A stretch of 64,000 nucleotides of DNA from Chitinophaga eiseniae. GTDB taxonomy: Bacteria > Bacteroidota > Bacteroidia > Chitinophagales > Chitinophagaceae. Under the pieces are notes generated by a model. The model ran no database searches and was not told the origin of the DNA. It worked only from the letters and a program-made list of their open reading frames with translations. Location: assembly GCF_900167135.1 (NCBI RefSeq), contig NZ_FUWZ01000002.1:1514651-1578650 (forward strand), read 5' to 3'. Positions 24,593 through 33,017 of this stretch are shown here, in pieces; positions within the stretch are counted from its first letter, which is position 1, and every line of letters begins with the position of its first letter. The position numbers were made by a program, and so were the translations under genes.

Positions 24593-27574
24593 ATGAGGAA
24601 ACAATTATTGGTTGCAGGACTGACAGGCTTGCTGATGACTGGGAGCGCTATACCTATGCCGCCCGGCGTTATGAACAAAAAGAAGAACAAGAAAGTCAAC
24701 ACCATCACCAAACGGCCACAAGATAAGGCTTCACAATGGGTTGACAGCGTATTCCAATCCCTGACGCCGGAAGAACGCATCGCGCAACTCATCGTGATCA
24801 GGGCTCATTCGAACTTCGGACAGGACCACATCAACGCCGTGGCCAAAGATATCCGTGACAACAAAGTCGGCGGCGTCATCTTCTTCCAGGGCGGCCCCGT
24901 GCGGGAAGCCAACCTCACCAACTACTACCAGTCCATCTCCAAAGTACCCCTGCTGGTATCCATTGACGGCGAATGGGGCCTCGGTATGCGCCTCGACAGC
25001 GTTACCTCCCTTCCCCGCAACATGATGATCGGCGCCACCCGTGATACTGCGCTGGCCTATGAAGCCGGCCGCGTCATGGGCGAACAATGCAAACGCATCG
25101 GCATCCATCTCGACTTCGCCCCCGATATGGACATCAACAATAACCCGAACAACCCGGTTATCAATGACCGCTCCTTCGGGGAAAACAAATACCTGGTGGC
25201 CAGCCTCGGCGTAGCCGCCATCAAAGGCATGCAGTCCACCGGCGTAATGGCCTGCGCCAAACATTTTCCCGGCCATGGCGATACCAACGTGGACTCCCAC
25301 TTTGACCTGCCCTCCATCAATAAAAGCCGGAAGGCGCTCGATTCTCTCGAGCTGTATCCCTTCCGCGAAGCCATCGCTGCCGGCGTAGGCTCCATCATGG
25401 TAGGGCACCTCTTTATTCCCGCGATCGATAACAAGCCCAATACGCCCACTTCTATCTCCTATAAAGCAGTCACCAAACTGCTGAAAAATGAGCTGGGCTA
25501 CAAAGGCCTTATCGTTACCGATGCACTCGAGATGAAAGGCATCGCCAAATTTTACTCCAAAGGCCAGGAATCCTTACAGTCATTGCTGGCCGGCAACGAT
25601 CTCATGATCCTGCCCTCCACCGCCTCCGGTAGCATATCCGCTATCATGAAGGCCATCAAAAAAGGACAGATCAGCCAACAGGAAGTAGATGCCCGCGTTA
25701 AAAAGGTTCTCCACGCCAAATATGACTTAGGTCTCTGGAAACCACAACGCATCGAGACAAATAATCTCACTAATGATTTAAACGAACTGACGGACACACT
25801 GACGCGCCGCATCGCAGAAAAGGCCATCACGCTGGTAAAAAATGATGATAAACTGATACCGTTCTCCCCGGCCATGACCCAGCAGAAGCTGGCCGTGATC
25901 GCGGTGGGCGCCGATGGAAACAACGCGTTCATCGATGCTGTCAGGGCCTATAAGCCCGGTACAGACGCATTTATCTTCACCTCCCGGCAGACCGTGCAAC
26001 AGATAGCGCCGATCGTATCCCGCATCCAGCGCGATTACAAAGCCGTTATCATCAGTGTGCATAACTTCAGCCGCCGCCCGGCCAACAACTTCGGCCTGAC
26101 CCTGGCAGAACGCCTGATCGTTAAACAACTGCAGTCGGAAATGCCTTCCGCCACCGTGGTATTTGGTAATCCATACGCCCTCCAGCACTGGTGCGATGCC
26201 AAAAACATTGTAGCTGCCTACGAAGATGACAGCATCACCCAGAAAGTAGCGGCAGACCTGCTGTTCGGTAAACTGGGCCCCAAAGGCAAACTGCCGGTAA
26301 CAGTATGCCCCGGCCTGCCCGAAGGAGCCGGCATCTCTTATGATGTGGACCTCTATACCGATCTGCCGACCGTCACCCCCGCCGAAGCAGGGATGAACGA
26401 GGCCCGCCTGGCTGGCATCGACGCCCTGGCCAACGACATGGTGGCCCGTGGCGCCGCACCCGGCTGCGAGGTACTGGCCCTGAAAGATGGAAAAATTGTT
26501 TACAACCGTACTTTCGGTCACTACGAATACAACAGCCAGGAGCCGGTTTCCCCCGGTTCTATCTATGATCTGGCCTCTGTTACCAAAGTATGCGCTACCA
26601 CCATCTCCATCATGCGCCTGTATGATGAAGGCAAAGTACGCCTCGACGGAACGCTGGGGGAGTATCTGCCCTTCGTACAAGGCTCTGACAAATCCGGGTT
26701 GAAAATCAGGGACATCCTGCTGCACCAGGCCGGACTGGTGGCTTTCATCCCGTTTTACAAGGAAACTTTATACCCCGACGGACGGCCTGATACCGCGTTG
26801 TATCACAGCGTCCCGGACGAATTACACTCCGTGCAGGTAGCGGAAAATATGTATTTGGACCACCGCTATGTGGACTCCATCTGGAAAAAAATCCTCGATA
26901 GTAAAGTAAATCCCCATCAGGGCTATGTTTACAGCGACCTGGATTTTTTATTCCTGGGGAAAATAGTAGAGCAGGTGACCGGCAAAAAGCTGGACCAGTA
27001 CGTATGGGAAACATTTTATAAACCGCTGGGGCTGGCCACTACCGGCTTTCTGCCACGGGAACGGTTCCTCTTGCGTTTGCTGGTACCTACGGAACGGGAA
27101 AATTTTTTTCGGATGCAGTTGCTGCGTGGTTTTGTACATGATCCCGGAGCAGCCATGCTGGGCGGCGTAGCCGGCCATGCAGGCCTGTATTCCAATGCGC
27201 ATGACCTGGGAGTGATCATGCAGATGCTGCTGAATAACGGCGCTTTTGGAGGCGTACAATATATTAAACCGGAAACGGTGAGGTTGTTCACTGCTTATAA
27301 CAGCAGTATCAGCCGTCGCGGCCTGGGTTTCGACAAACCGGAGAAAGACAATAATACCCGCCGGGAAAGCTATCCATCCAAACTCACCTCCGGCGCTACT
27401 TTCGGGCATACCGGCTTCACCGGTACCTGTGTCTGGGCAGACCCCAACAGCAAAATGGTGTTTATCTTCCTGAGCAACAGGGTGTACCCGAATGGTGGTT
27501 CCAACGGCAAACTGTCGGCCCTCAACACAAGGGGCAAAATGATGGACGTGGTATATGAAGCGATGAAACCCTGA
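24593..27574 (+). CDS. GH3 beta-N-acetylglucosaminidase / beta-lactamase-family fusion
   Basis: A 993-residue exported protein. After a signal peptide, a glycoside hydrolase family 3 domain runs to about residue 385 with the NagZ-type motif K-H-F-P-G-H-G-D-T at residue 223 and the likely nucleophile Asp310 in 'VTDALEMKG'. A GH3 C-terminal-like domain follows (about 400-590). The last part (about 600-993) is a serine hydrolase of the class C beta-lactamase fold with Ser662-x-x-Lys665 (S-V-T-K) and 'YVYSDLDF' as the second motif. It probably trims cell-wall amino sugars in the periplasm, with a linked esterase or peptidase activity. Similar fusions are found in other Bacteroidota. A strong hairpin terminator follows at 27608. 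Confidence 0.9.
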   Translation: MRKQLLVAGLTGLLMTGSAIPMPPGVMNKKKNKKVNTITKRPQDKASQWVDSVFQSLTPEERIAQLIVIRAHSNFGQDHINAVAKDIRDNKVGGVIFFQGGPVREANLTNYYQSISKVPLLVSIDGEWGLGMRLDSVTSLPRNMMIGATRDTALAYEAGRVMGEQCKRIGIHLDFAPDMDINNNPNNPVINDRSFGENKYLVASLGVAAIKGMQSTGVMACAKHFPGHGDTNVDSHFDLPSINKSRKALDSLELYPFREAIAAGVGSIMVGHLFIPAIDNKPNTPTSISYKAVTKLLKNELGYKGLIVTDALEMKGIAKFYSKGQESLQSLLAGNDLMILPSTASGSISAIMKAIKKGQISQQEVDARVKKVLHAKYDLGLWKPQRIETNNLTNDLNELTDTLTRRIAEKAITLVKNDDKLIPFSPAMTQQKLAVIAVGADGNNAFIDAVRAYKPGTDAFIFTSRQTVQQIAPIVSRIQRDYKAVIISVHNFSRRPANNFGLTLAERLIVKQLQSEMPSATVVFGNPYALQHWCDAKNIVAAYEDDSITQKVAADLLFGKLGPKGKLPVTVCPGLPEGAGISYDVDLYTDLPTVTPAEAGMNEARLAGIDALANDMVARGAAPGCEVLALKDGKIVYNRTFGHYEYNSQEPVSPGSIYDLASVTKVCATTISIMRLYDEGKVRLDGTLGEYLPFVQGSDKSGLKIRDILLHQAGLVAFIPFYKETLYPDGRPDTALYHSVPDELHSVQVAENMYLDHRYVDSIWKKILDSKVNPHQGYVYSDLDFLFLGKIVEQVTGKKLDQYVWETFYKPLGLATTGFLPRERFLLRLLVPTERENFFRMQLLRGFVHDPGAAMLGGVAGHAGLYSNAHDLGVIMQMLLNNGAFGGVQYIKPETVRLFTAYNSSISRRGLGFDKPEKDNNTRRESYPSKLTSGATFGHTGFTGTCVWADPNSKMVFIFLSNRVYPNGGSNGKLSALNTRGKMMDVVYEAMKP

Positions 27575-27607
27575 CGATTACAGTATTTTGGTACAGATTA
27601 AAATACG

Positions 27608-27645
27608 AAGGAGATTATCAGACGATAATCTCCTTTGCATTTTAA
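27608..27645. terminator. Palindromic terminator after the GH3 fusion gene
   Basis: A perfect 12-bp stem (27608-27619 with 27624-27635) with a 4-nt loop lies between convergent genes and is followed by a short T-rich stretch. It can serve both the GH3 gene and the small secreted protein gene on the other strand. Confidence 0.8.
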
Positions 27646-27682
27646 ATAACCAATTAACCAAATCAGAAATAGTGTTGCAGGA

Positions 27683-28129
27683 TTATTTTTCTACGGAAAC
27701 TGTTCTGCTTACCATCGTCTGTGTTTTGATACCGATGGCTTTTTCCGCTACTTTATTTTTTCCGCTTCTGATTTCGAAGATGTACTGGCCGTCTTCGAGT
27801 GATTGCAGGTTGTAGCGTGCTTCAAATTTAACAGTTGCAGGTAATACTTCCCGGTGAAGGGTGTTGTTGTAGCTATCTTTGATGTAGAGTGTCAATTTCT
27901 CGTTTTCCGGATTGATCACTGCCAGCGTGAAGTTCAGTGTTTCTTTCTGAGGCTGGCTGATTTCCACTTCCAGGTCCTTTTTGATGCCGGAGGAAGGCTG
28001 TTCTGCTACAAACCGGTTGTTGTAAGCAAAAGATCTTTCCTGTGCATGCATGGTTACAAAGGGAATGAGGATGGTGGCTAATACAATCATCGTTGCTTTG
28101 GGAACTAAAACAAAACAAAAGTGTTTCAT
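27683..28129 (-). CDS. Small secreted beta-sandwich protein, 148 aa
   Basis: A 148-residue exported protein; the signal peptide ends near residue 29 ('VTMHA-Q'). The mature part resembles a single Ig-like beta sandwich: 'LNFTLAVINPENEKLTLYI', a central 'YNLQSLEDGQYIFEIRSG' and a Lys-rich end. This pattern is seen in many short Bacteroidota secreted proteins and in C-terminal sorting-domain-like modules, but I cannot name the family with certainty. It is monocistronic and diverges from ctaA by 178 bp. No catalytic residues are evident. Confidence 0.7.
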   Translation of the reverse strand: MKHFCFVLVPKATMIVLATILIPFVTMHAQERSFAYNNRFVAEQPSSGIKKDLEVEISQPQKETLNFTLAVINPENEKLTLYIKDSYNNTLHREVLPATVKFEARYNLQSLEDGQYIFEIRSGKNKVAEKAIGIKTQTMVSRTVSVEK

Positions 28130-28291
28130 GACATTATTTTTTTAATGTGTTGTCTTTTTTACTTGTAAGGGCAGTATTAGCTAATACAATTTGTTGCCGT
28201 TTAATTTTCACCGCAAAGATCAGAGGCCAGCGTTAACAGAACATTACGCGATTGTTAAAAGAATGTGAGTATTTCGGGAGCCGTAATTCAC

Positions 28292-28299
28292 TATTTTTG
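28292..28299 (+). promoter_or_regulatory. -7 promoter element just before ctaA
   Basis: TATTTTTG fits the TAnnTTTG consensus exactly and lies only 8 bp before the ATG at 28308, so transcription would start almost at the start codon. A matching -33 TTG at normal spacing is not seen. Confidence 0.45.
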
Positions 28300-28307
28300 C
28301 AGCGTTT

Positions 28308-29351
28308 ATGGAAACAGTTAATATCAAGAATAACCGCCCGGTGGCCATCTGGCTGTATATAGGAGTGGGCATGCTGGTGATCCAGGTATTATTGGGAGGG
28401 CTGACCCGCTTAACCGGCTCCGGCCTGTCAATTACAGAGTGGCAGCCGTTGTTGGGCGCTTTTCCGCCAATGAATGAAGCGGCCTGGCAAAAAGCCTTTG
28501 ACGGATATAAGCAGATTGCGCAATATAAATATGTCAACAACCATTTCACCTTATCAGATTTTAAATTCATTTATTTCTGGGAGTGGCTGCATCGTGACTG
28601 GGCGCGGTTGATCGGTATTGTATTTATTGTACCGTTTATTTATTTCGTGGTGAAGAAGAAGATCAGCAAAGAGATGATCAACCCGATGATTGTACTTTTT
28701 ATGCTGGGCGGCCTGCAGGGGCTTATCGGCTGGGTCATGGTTAAGAGCGGCCTGAACGATGAAAATCTCTACGTAAGCCATATCCGCCTGGCGGTACATT
28801 TTATGTCGGCGCTGGTGCTGTTATGTTATCTTTTCTGGTTTGCGTTGAAAATCAGCGTTCCCGGTAAAGAAATCCTGAAAATACCTTCCCTGAAGCGGTT
28901 AAATATCTGGTTGCTGGTACTGGTGACGGTACAACTGATATATGGCGCTTTTATGGCGGGCCTGCATGCCGCACTGGTAGCCAATACCTGGCCGGATATC
29001 AACGGCGCCTGGGTACCTGCCGGGATGTTTTCCCAGGGCGGCTTCTGGACAGACATTGCACATAACACGATTACTATACAGTTTATACACCGCGGACTGG
29101 CTTACCTGATCACCATTCTTATAGCGATATGGTGGTGGAAATCAGCGCAAACGCCGGCCAACAGCCTGCTGCATGGTATCCGTTACCTGCCCCTGTTGCT
29201 GGTGTTGCTGCAGGTGCTGCTCGGAGTGCTCACCCTGCTCAACAGCCAGGTGAAAATCCCCATCAGCTACGGTATCCTGCACCAGTGCGTGGGGATGCTG
29301 TTGCTGCTGTCGCTGGTATGGACGCTTTATCTCAGCAAGGCAAGACAATAA
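28308..29351 (+). CDS. ctaA: Heme A synthase (COX15/CtaA family)
   Basis: A 347-residue inner-membrane protein with eight predicted helices. It carries the four expected heme-ligand histidines: H-R-D in 'WEWLHRDWARLIG', H-I-R in 'YVSHIRLAVHF', H-R-G in 'FIHRGLAYL' and H-Q in 'ILHQCVGM', and the N-terminal 'LGGLTRLTGSGLSI' typical of COX15. It oxidises the methyl group of heme O to make heme A for aa3-type cytochrome oxidase, which implies aerobic respiration. No cytochrome oxidase or ctaB gene is next to it. The gene ends before a hairpin terminator at 29373. Confidence 0.94.
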   Translation: METVNIKNNRPVAIWLYIGVGMLVIQVLLGGLTRLTGSGLSITEWQPLLGAFPPMNEAAWQKAFDGYKQIAQYKYVNNHFTLSDFKFIYFWEWLHRDWARLIGIVFIVPFIYFVVKKKISKEMINPMIVLFMLGGLQGLIGWVMVKSGLNDENLYVSHIRLAVHFMSALVLLCYLFWFALKISVPGKEILKIPSLKRLNIWLLVLVTVQLIYGAFMAGLHAALVANTWPDINGAWVPAGMFSQGGFWTDIAHNTITIQFIHRGLAYLITILIAIWWWKSAQTPANSLLHGIRYLPLLLVLLQVLLGVLTLLNSQVKIPISYGILHQCVGMLLLLSLVWTLYLSKARQ

Positions 29352-29372
29352 TAACAACCACCGATAATACAT

Positions 29373-29412
29373 AAGGGGTTCATGCATCGCATGAGCCCCT
29401 TATTCGTTTTTA
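29373..29412 (+). terminator. Terminator after ctaA
   Basis: A 13-bp stem with one G-T pair (29373-29385 with 29389-29401), 3-nt loop, then 'ttcgttttt'. It lies 21 bp after the ctaA stop. Confidence 0.8.
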
Positions 29413-29451
29413 CTGATTTTTTACGTAGGTTTAATTGTAATTATTGGTCTG

Positions 29452-31683
29452 ATGAAGGTGAAGCTATTCCTAATAAAAACGTACTATTCTTTCCCTGTTC
29501 AGTTGCTCCTGCTGCATTTCAGGAAATATCAGGTGTTGCTCATCTTCTGGGTAATTCTCTTTAGCACGATCAATGGCGGATTTGCCAAGGTCTTTGGCGG
29601 CGACGCGCTCTTCCTGGCGCCGGAATACCTGGGGAAAGTGAATTTTTACAGTACGGCGATTCTCGGGCTGGCCACGGGCATGTTTATCATGAGCTGGCAG
29701 ATCACTACCTTCATCCTGCATACCGGCCGGTTTAAGTTTCTGGCCACCACCTCCCAGCCTTTTTTCCGGTATTGTCTCAATAACTCCCTGATCCCGCTGG
29801 CGTTTTTTATCTGCCTGCTTTACCGCGGTTGGGAATATCAGCGTTATGAACAGCTGAGCTCCATTCCCGAAATCCTTCTGCTGGGAGAAGGGTTTATCTG
29901 TGGCGCCCTGTTTGTCGTTTTTTTTGGGTTCTTTTATTTTTTTAATGCCGATAAAAACATCGGCCGGCGACTGGAGAGACGTTTTGGTAACCCGCGTAAT
30001 TTTCTCCGGGTGATCCTGAAGCCTACGCAGGAGCCGGATGAGAACGCACTGCCGGTGCACAACTACTTATCCACGCCGTGGAAGATACGCCGGGCGCGGA
30101 ATGTAGACCACTATAACAAACACTATCTCGATAGTATCCTCAAACAGCATCACTTTGCAGCGATGATCACGGTAGGTTGTGCGCTGATTTTCCTTGTGAT
30201 ACTGGCATATATGATGGACTACGAAGTCTTCAGGATTCCTGCCGGCGCCAGCGTGCTGATTTTTTTCGCATTCCTGATCGGCGTGGCCGGCGCTTACTCG
30301 TACCTGTTGCAGACATGGTCTATCCCGGTGGTGCTGGTGCTGCTGTTCGGGCTCAACTGGATGGTAGAGCATAACTGGGTAGATAACCGCAACAAGGCAT
30401 ATGGACTTGATTACCAACAGAAAAAGGCAAGGCCGGAATATAGTGTGGAAGCGTTGCAGCGGTTTTTTAACCGCGAGCGGTATGAGGCAGACAGAAAACA
30501 ATCGCTGAATATTTTGAAGAAATGGCGCAGCAAGTTTCCGGCGAACAAAAAGCCGCGGCTGGTGGTGCTGAATTTCAGCGGCGGCGGTAGCCGTTCCGCC
30601 ACCTGGTCGCTGCATGTATTACAGCGGCTGGACAGCCTTTTACAGGGGCGGCTGATGAAACAGACCGTGTTGATGACCGGCGCCTCGGGGGGCATGCTGG
30701 GCGCCAGCTATTTCCGGGAGCTGTATTATCAGCAGCTGATGGGGAAACCGATCCGGCTTACGGACAGTATTTATACAGAGCGTGTTTCCAGGGACCTGCT
30801 GAATTCCGTGTTCAGCGCTATGGCTGTGAATGACTTCATTACTCCGTGGCGCACGTTTAAGATGGATAACAAGCGGTATGCGAAAGACCGGGGGTACGCC
30901 TTTGAGATGCAGCTGAACCAGAACACCGATAATGCCCTCAATAAAATCCTGCGGGATTACAAGGCGCCCGAGCAAAATGCAGAGATCCCGATGTTGATAT
31001 GGAATGCTACCATTAATGCAGATGGCCGCCGGCTGATGATTTCGCCGCAACCGATCAGTTACCTGTGCAGCCCGCAGTACCTGTATCCTACCAGGCAGGT
31101 AAGGGATATTGACGGTGTTGACTTTGCGCAGTATTATGCCAATCAGGACGCGATGGACCTGAAAGTCACCAGCGCTATCCGCATGTGTGCTACTTTCCCC
31201 TATGTGCTGCCCAACACGTTTTTACCGAGCAATCCTATTGTAGATGTGATGGATGCAGGTATCAGGGATAATTTCGGCCAACAGACCACCCTGCGTTTCC
31301 TTTATACTTTCAGCAAATGGATCAATGAAAATACCAGCGGGGTCGTGTACATACAGATCCGGGACACCCGCAAAAATGATATTTCCCCGATCAAGAAAAC
31401 CAAAGACCTCAGCGACCTGCTCTTCGAGCCTTTATTTACGATGCAGCAGCATTGGAGCGCCATGCAGGATTTTGATCAGGACGACCTGGTCAACTATATG
31501 GAGGGGTATTTTCCCGATAAATTCCACCGGATCATTTTCCAGTATGTGCCGCAGAAACAAGACAAAGGGGCGGCGCTCTCGTGGCACCTCACTTCGCGCG
31601 AGAAGCTGGACATCGCGCATGCGCTGGATAATCCGGCGAACCAAAGTGCGCTGGATTATGTCGTTCAACTGATGGCCGAATAA
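29452..31683 (+). CDS. Membrane-anchored patatin-like phospholipase
   Basis: A 743-residue protein with an N-terminal membrane half (about residues 20-305, with six or so hydrophobic helices) and a C-terminal patatin-like lipase domain. The oxyanion loop is 'SGGGSRSA' near residue 374, the nucleophile is Ser412 in G-A-S-G-G, and the catalytic Asp is Asp601 in 'VMDAGIRDNFG', forming the Ser/Asp dyad of patatins. It is probably a cytoplasm-facing phospholipase or lipid acyl hydrolase held in the inner membrane. Patatins with such a large membrane part are uncommon. It is a single gene after the ctaA terminator and is convergent with the alpha/beta hydrolase gene. Confidence 0.85.
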   Translation: MKVKLFLIKTYYSFPVQLLLLHFRKYQVLLIFWVILFSTINGGFAKVFGGDALFLAPEYLGKVNFYSTAILGLATGMFIMSWQITTFILHTGRFKFLATTSQPFFRYCLNNSLIPLAFFICLLYRGWEYQRYEQLSSIPEILLLGEGFICGALFVVFFGFFYFFNADKNIGRRLERRFGNPRNFLRVILKPTQEPDENALPVHNYLSTPWKIRRARNVDHYNKHYLDSILKQHHFAAMITVGCALIFLVILAYMMDYEVFRIPAGASVLIFFAFLIGVAGAYSYLLQTWSIPVVLVLLFGLNWMVEHNWVDNRNKAYGLDYQQKKARPEYSVEALQRFFNRERYEADRKQSLNILKKWRSKFPANKKPRLVVLNFSGGGSRSATWSLHVLQRLDSLLQGRLMKQTVLMTGASGGMLGASYFRELYYQQLMGKPIRLTDSIYTERVSRDLLNSVFSAMAVNDFITPWRTFKMDNKRYAKDRGYAFEMQLNQNTDNALNKILRDYKAPEQNAEIPMLIWNATINADGRRLMISPQPISYLCSPQYLYPTRQVRDIDGVDFAQYYANQDAMDLKVTSAIRMCATFPYVLPNTFLPSNPIVDVMDAGIRDNFGQQTTLRFLYTFSKWINENTSGVVYIQIRDTRKNDISPIKKTKDLSDLLFEPLFTMQQHWSAMQDFDQDDLVNYMEGYFPDKFHRIIFQYVPQKQDKGAALSWHLTSREKLDIAHALDNPANQSALDYVVQLMAE

Positions 31684-31740
31684 TCAGTCCCGTTTTACTT
31701 TCCGGATGGCCGCCGGCTATGCTTCGCCGGGATGCTTTCT

Positions 31741-32742
31741 CTAATGCTGCAGGAAATCCAGTAGCGGCGTAATAAATTTCGTATAGGCTTCAATGTGAGG
31801 CAGGTGACCTACCCCTTCGATAGGTACGAGGGTGGCGTGCGGGATACGTTTGGCCGCTTCTTTTCCCAGTTCAGGATAATTGCCCAGGGTTTTACGGATG
31901 TCCGGCCGGACGTTGGCTTTGCCTAATGCGGTGCGGTCACGCTGCCCGATGATGAGCAGGGTGGGGGCCTGGATGTTGGGAAACTCGTAATATACTGGTT
32001 GGGTGAAGATCATGTCGTAGGTGAGGGCGGCGTTCCAGGCTACCTGGGCGTAGTCGGGACTTTGAATCCAGCTGGCCTGCAAGTGTGCCCATTTTTCGTA
32101 TTCCGGTTTCCACTGTCCGGCGTAGTAGTTATCCAGTTGATATTGTTTGATTTTATCGTAGGTCTGTTTTAGCTCAGCGTGATACCATTTATCCACAGAT
32201 TGGTAAGGAACCGCCACTTTCCAGTCTTCCAGCCCGATGGGGTTCTCCAGTATCAGTTTGGTGGTGATTTCGGGGTACATGAGGGCGAAGCGGGTGGCGA
32301 TCATGCCGCCCATGGAATGCCCGAGGATGGCGGCTTTAGGGATACCGAGCGTATCCAGCAGCGCTTTGGTGTTTTGTGCAAGCAGCTGGAAGCTATATTG
32401 CAGGTGGGCGGGTTTGGAGGATTTGCCGAAGCCGATCTGGTCGGGGATGATCACGCGGTAACCGTTGTTGGAGAGGCTGGCGGCGGTGCTGTCCCAGTAA
32501 GCGCCGCAGAAGTTCTTACCATGCAGCAGCACAACTGTCTGGCCATTGGGGCGGGAAGGCTGTACGTCCATGTAGGCCATTGTCAGCGGTTGGCCCTGGG
32601 TTTGGAATTTGAAATAATGAACAGGATAGGGGTATTTGTAGGACGATAGCATAATATCTTGTGTGGCAATGTCTTGTCCGTAAACGGGGGAAAGGAAGCA
32701 GCAGTAAAAGGCGAGTAATAAAAATAAAAAGGTACGTTTCAT
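31741..32742 (-). CDS. Secreted alpha/beta hydrolase
   Basis: A 333-residue alpha/beta hydrolase with an N-terminal signal peptide (cleavage after about residue 22, 'VYG-Q'). The oxyanion region is 'VVLLHGKNFCGAYW', the nucleophile elbow is G-H-S-M-G-G-M near residue 143, an acid residue is expected in 'LLIIGQRDRTA' and the catalytic His in 'VGHLPHIEA' near the C-terminus. It is probably an esterase or C-C hydrolase acting in the periplasm; the substrate is unknown. It stands alone, with a 275-bp divergent gap to typA. Confidence 0.88.
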   Translation of the reverse strand: MKRTFLFLLLAFYCCFLSPVYGQDIATQDIMLSSYKYPYPVHYFKFQTQGQPLTMAYMDVQPSRPNGQTVVLLHGKNFCGAYWDSTAASLSNNGYRVIIPDQIGFGKSSKPAHLQYSFQLLAQNTKALLDTLGIPKAAILGHSMGGMIATRFALMYPEITTKLILENPIGLEDWKVAVPYQSVDKWYHAELKQTYDKIKQYQLDNYYAGQWKPEYEKWAHLQASWIQSPDYAQVAWNAALTYDMIFTQPVYYEFPNIQAPTLLIIGQRDRTALGKANVRPDIRKTLGNYPELGKEAAKRIPHATLVPIEGVGHLPHIEAYTKFITPLLDFLQH

Positions 32743-32945
32743 GCTGATAGGTTTTTATCCGGAGGCAAATCAAATCTCCCGCCATAAACCTGGCGGGATA
32801 TGCCTGCGCAGGACAGTTTCCGTCACGACGAAATAAGCGATCTTGTAATTGACTGATAATTAGTGTGTTATGAGGGATTTTGTACAAGTGACTAAATGGT
32901 TACATTTATTTAAAGCATGAATCCTTCATTCTCGTCAGGTTTTCG

Positions 32946-32953
32946 TACCTTTG
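32946..32953 (+). promoter_or_regulatory. -7 promoter element of typA
   Basis: TACCTTTG fits TAnnTTTG exactly, 65 bp before the typA ATG. A TTC triplet 18 bp upstream could replace the usual TTG. Confidence 0.5.
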
Positions 32954-33017
32954 CGCCTCATTTTTGCAGCTATGAGCCAAGAAGTTACAAGCTGCTTATA
33001 GCTAAAGAATTAAGTAT

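Noticed and set aside
25778..26725. 315-codon open frame opposite the GH3 fusion gene
   Set aside because: Antisense shadow; composition unlike a real protein.
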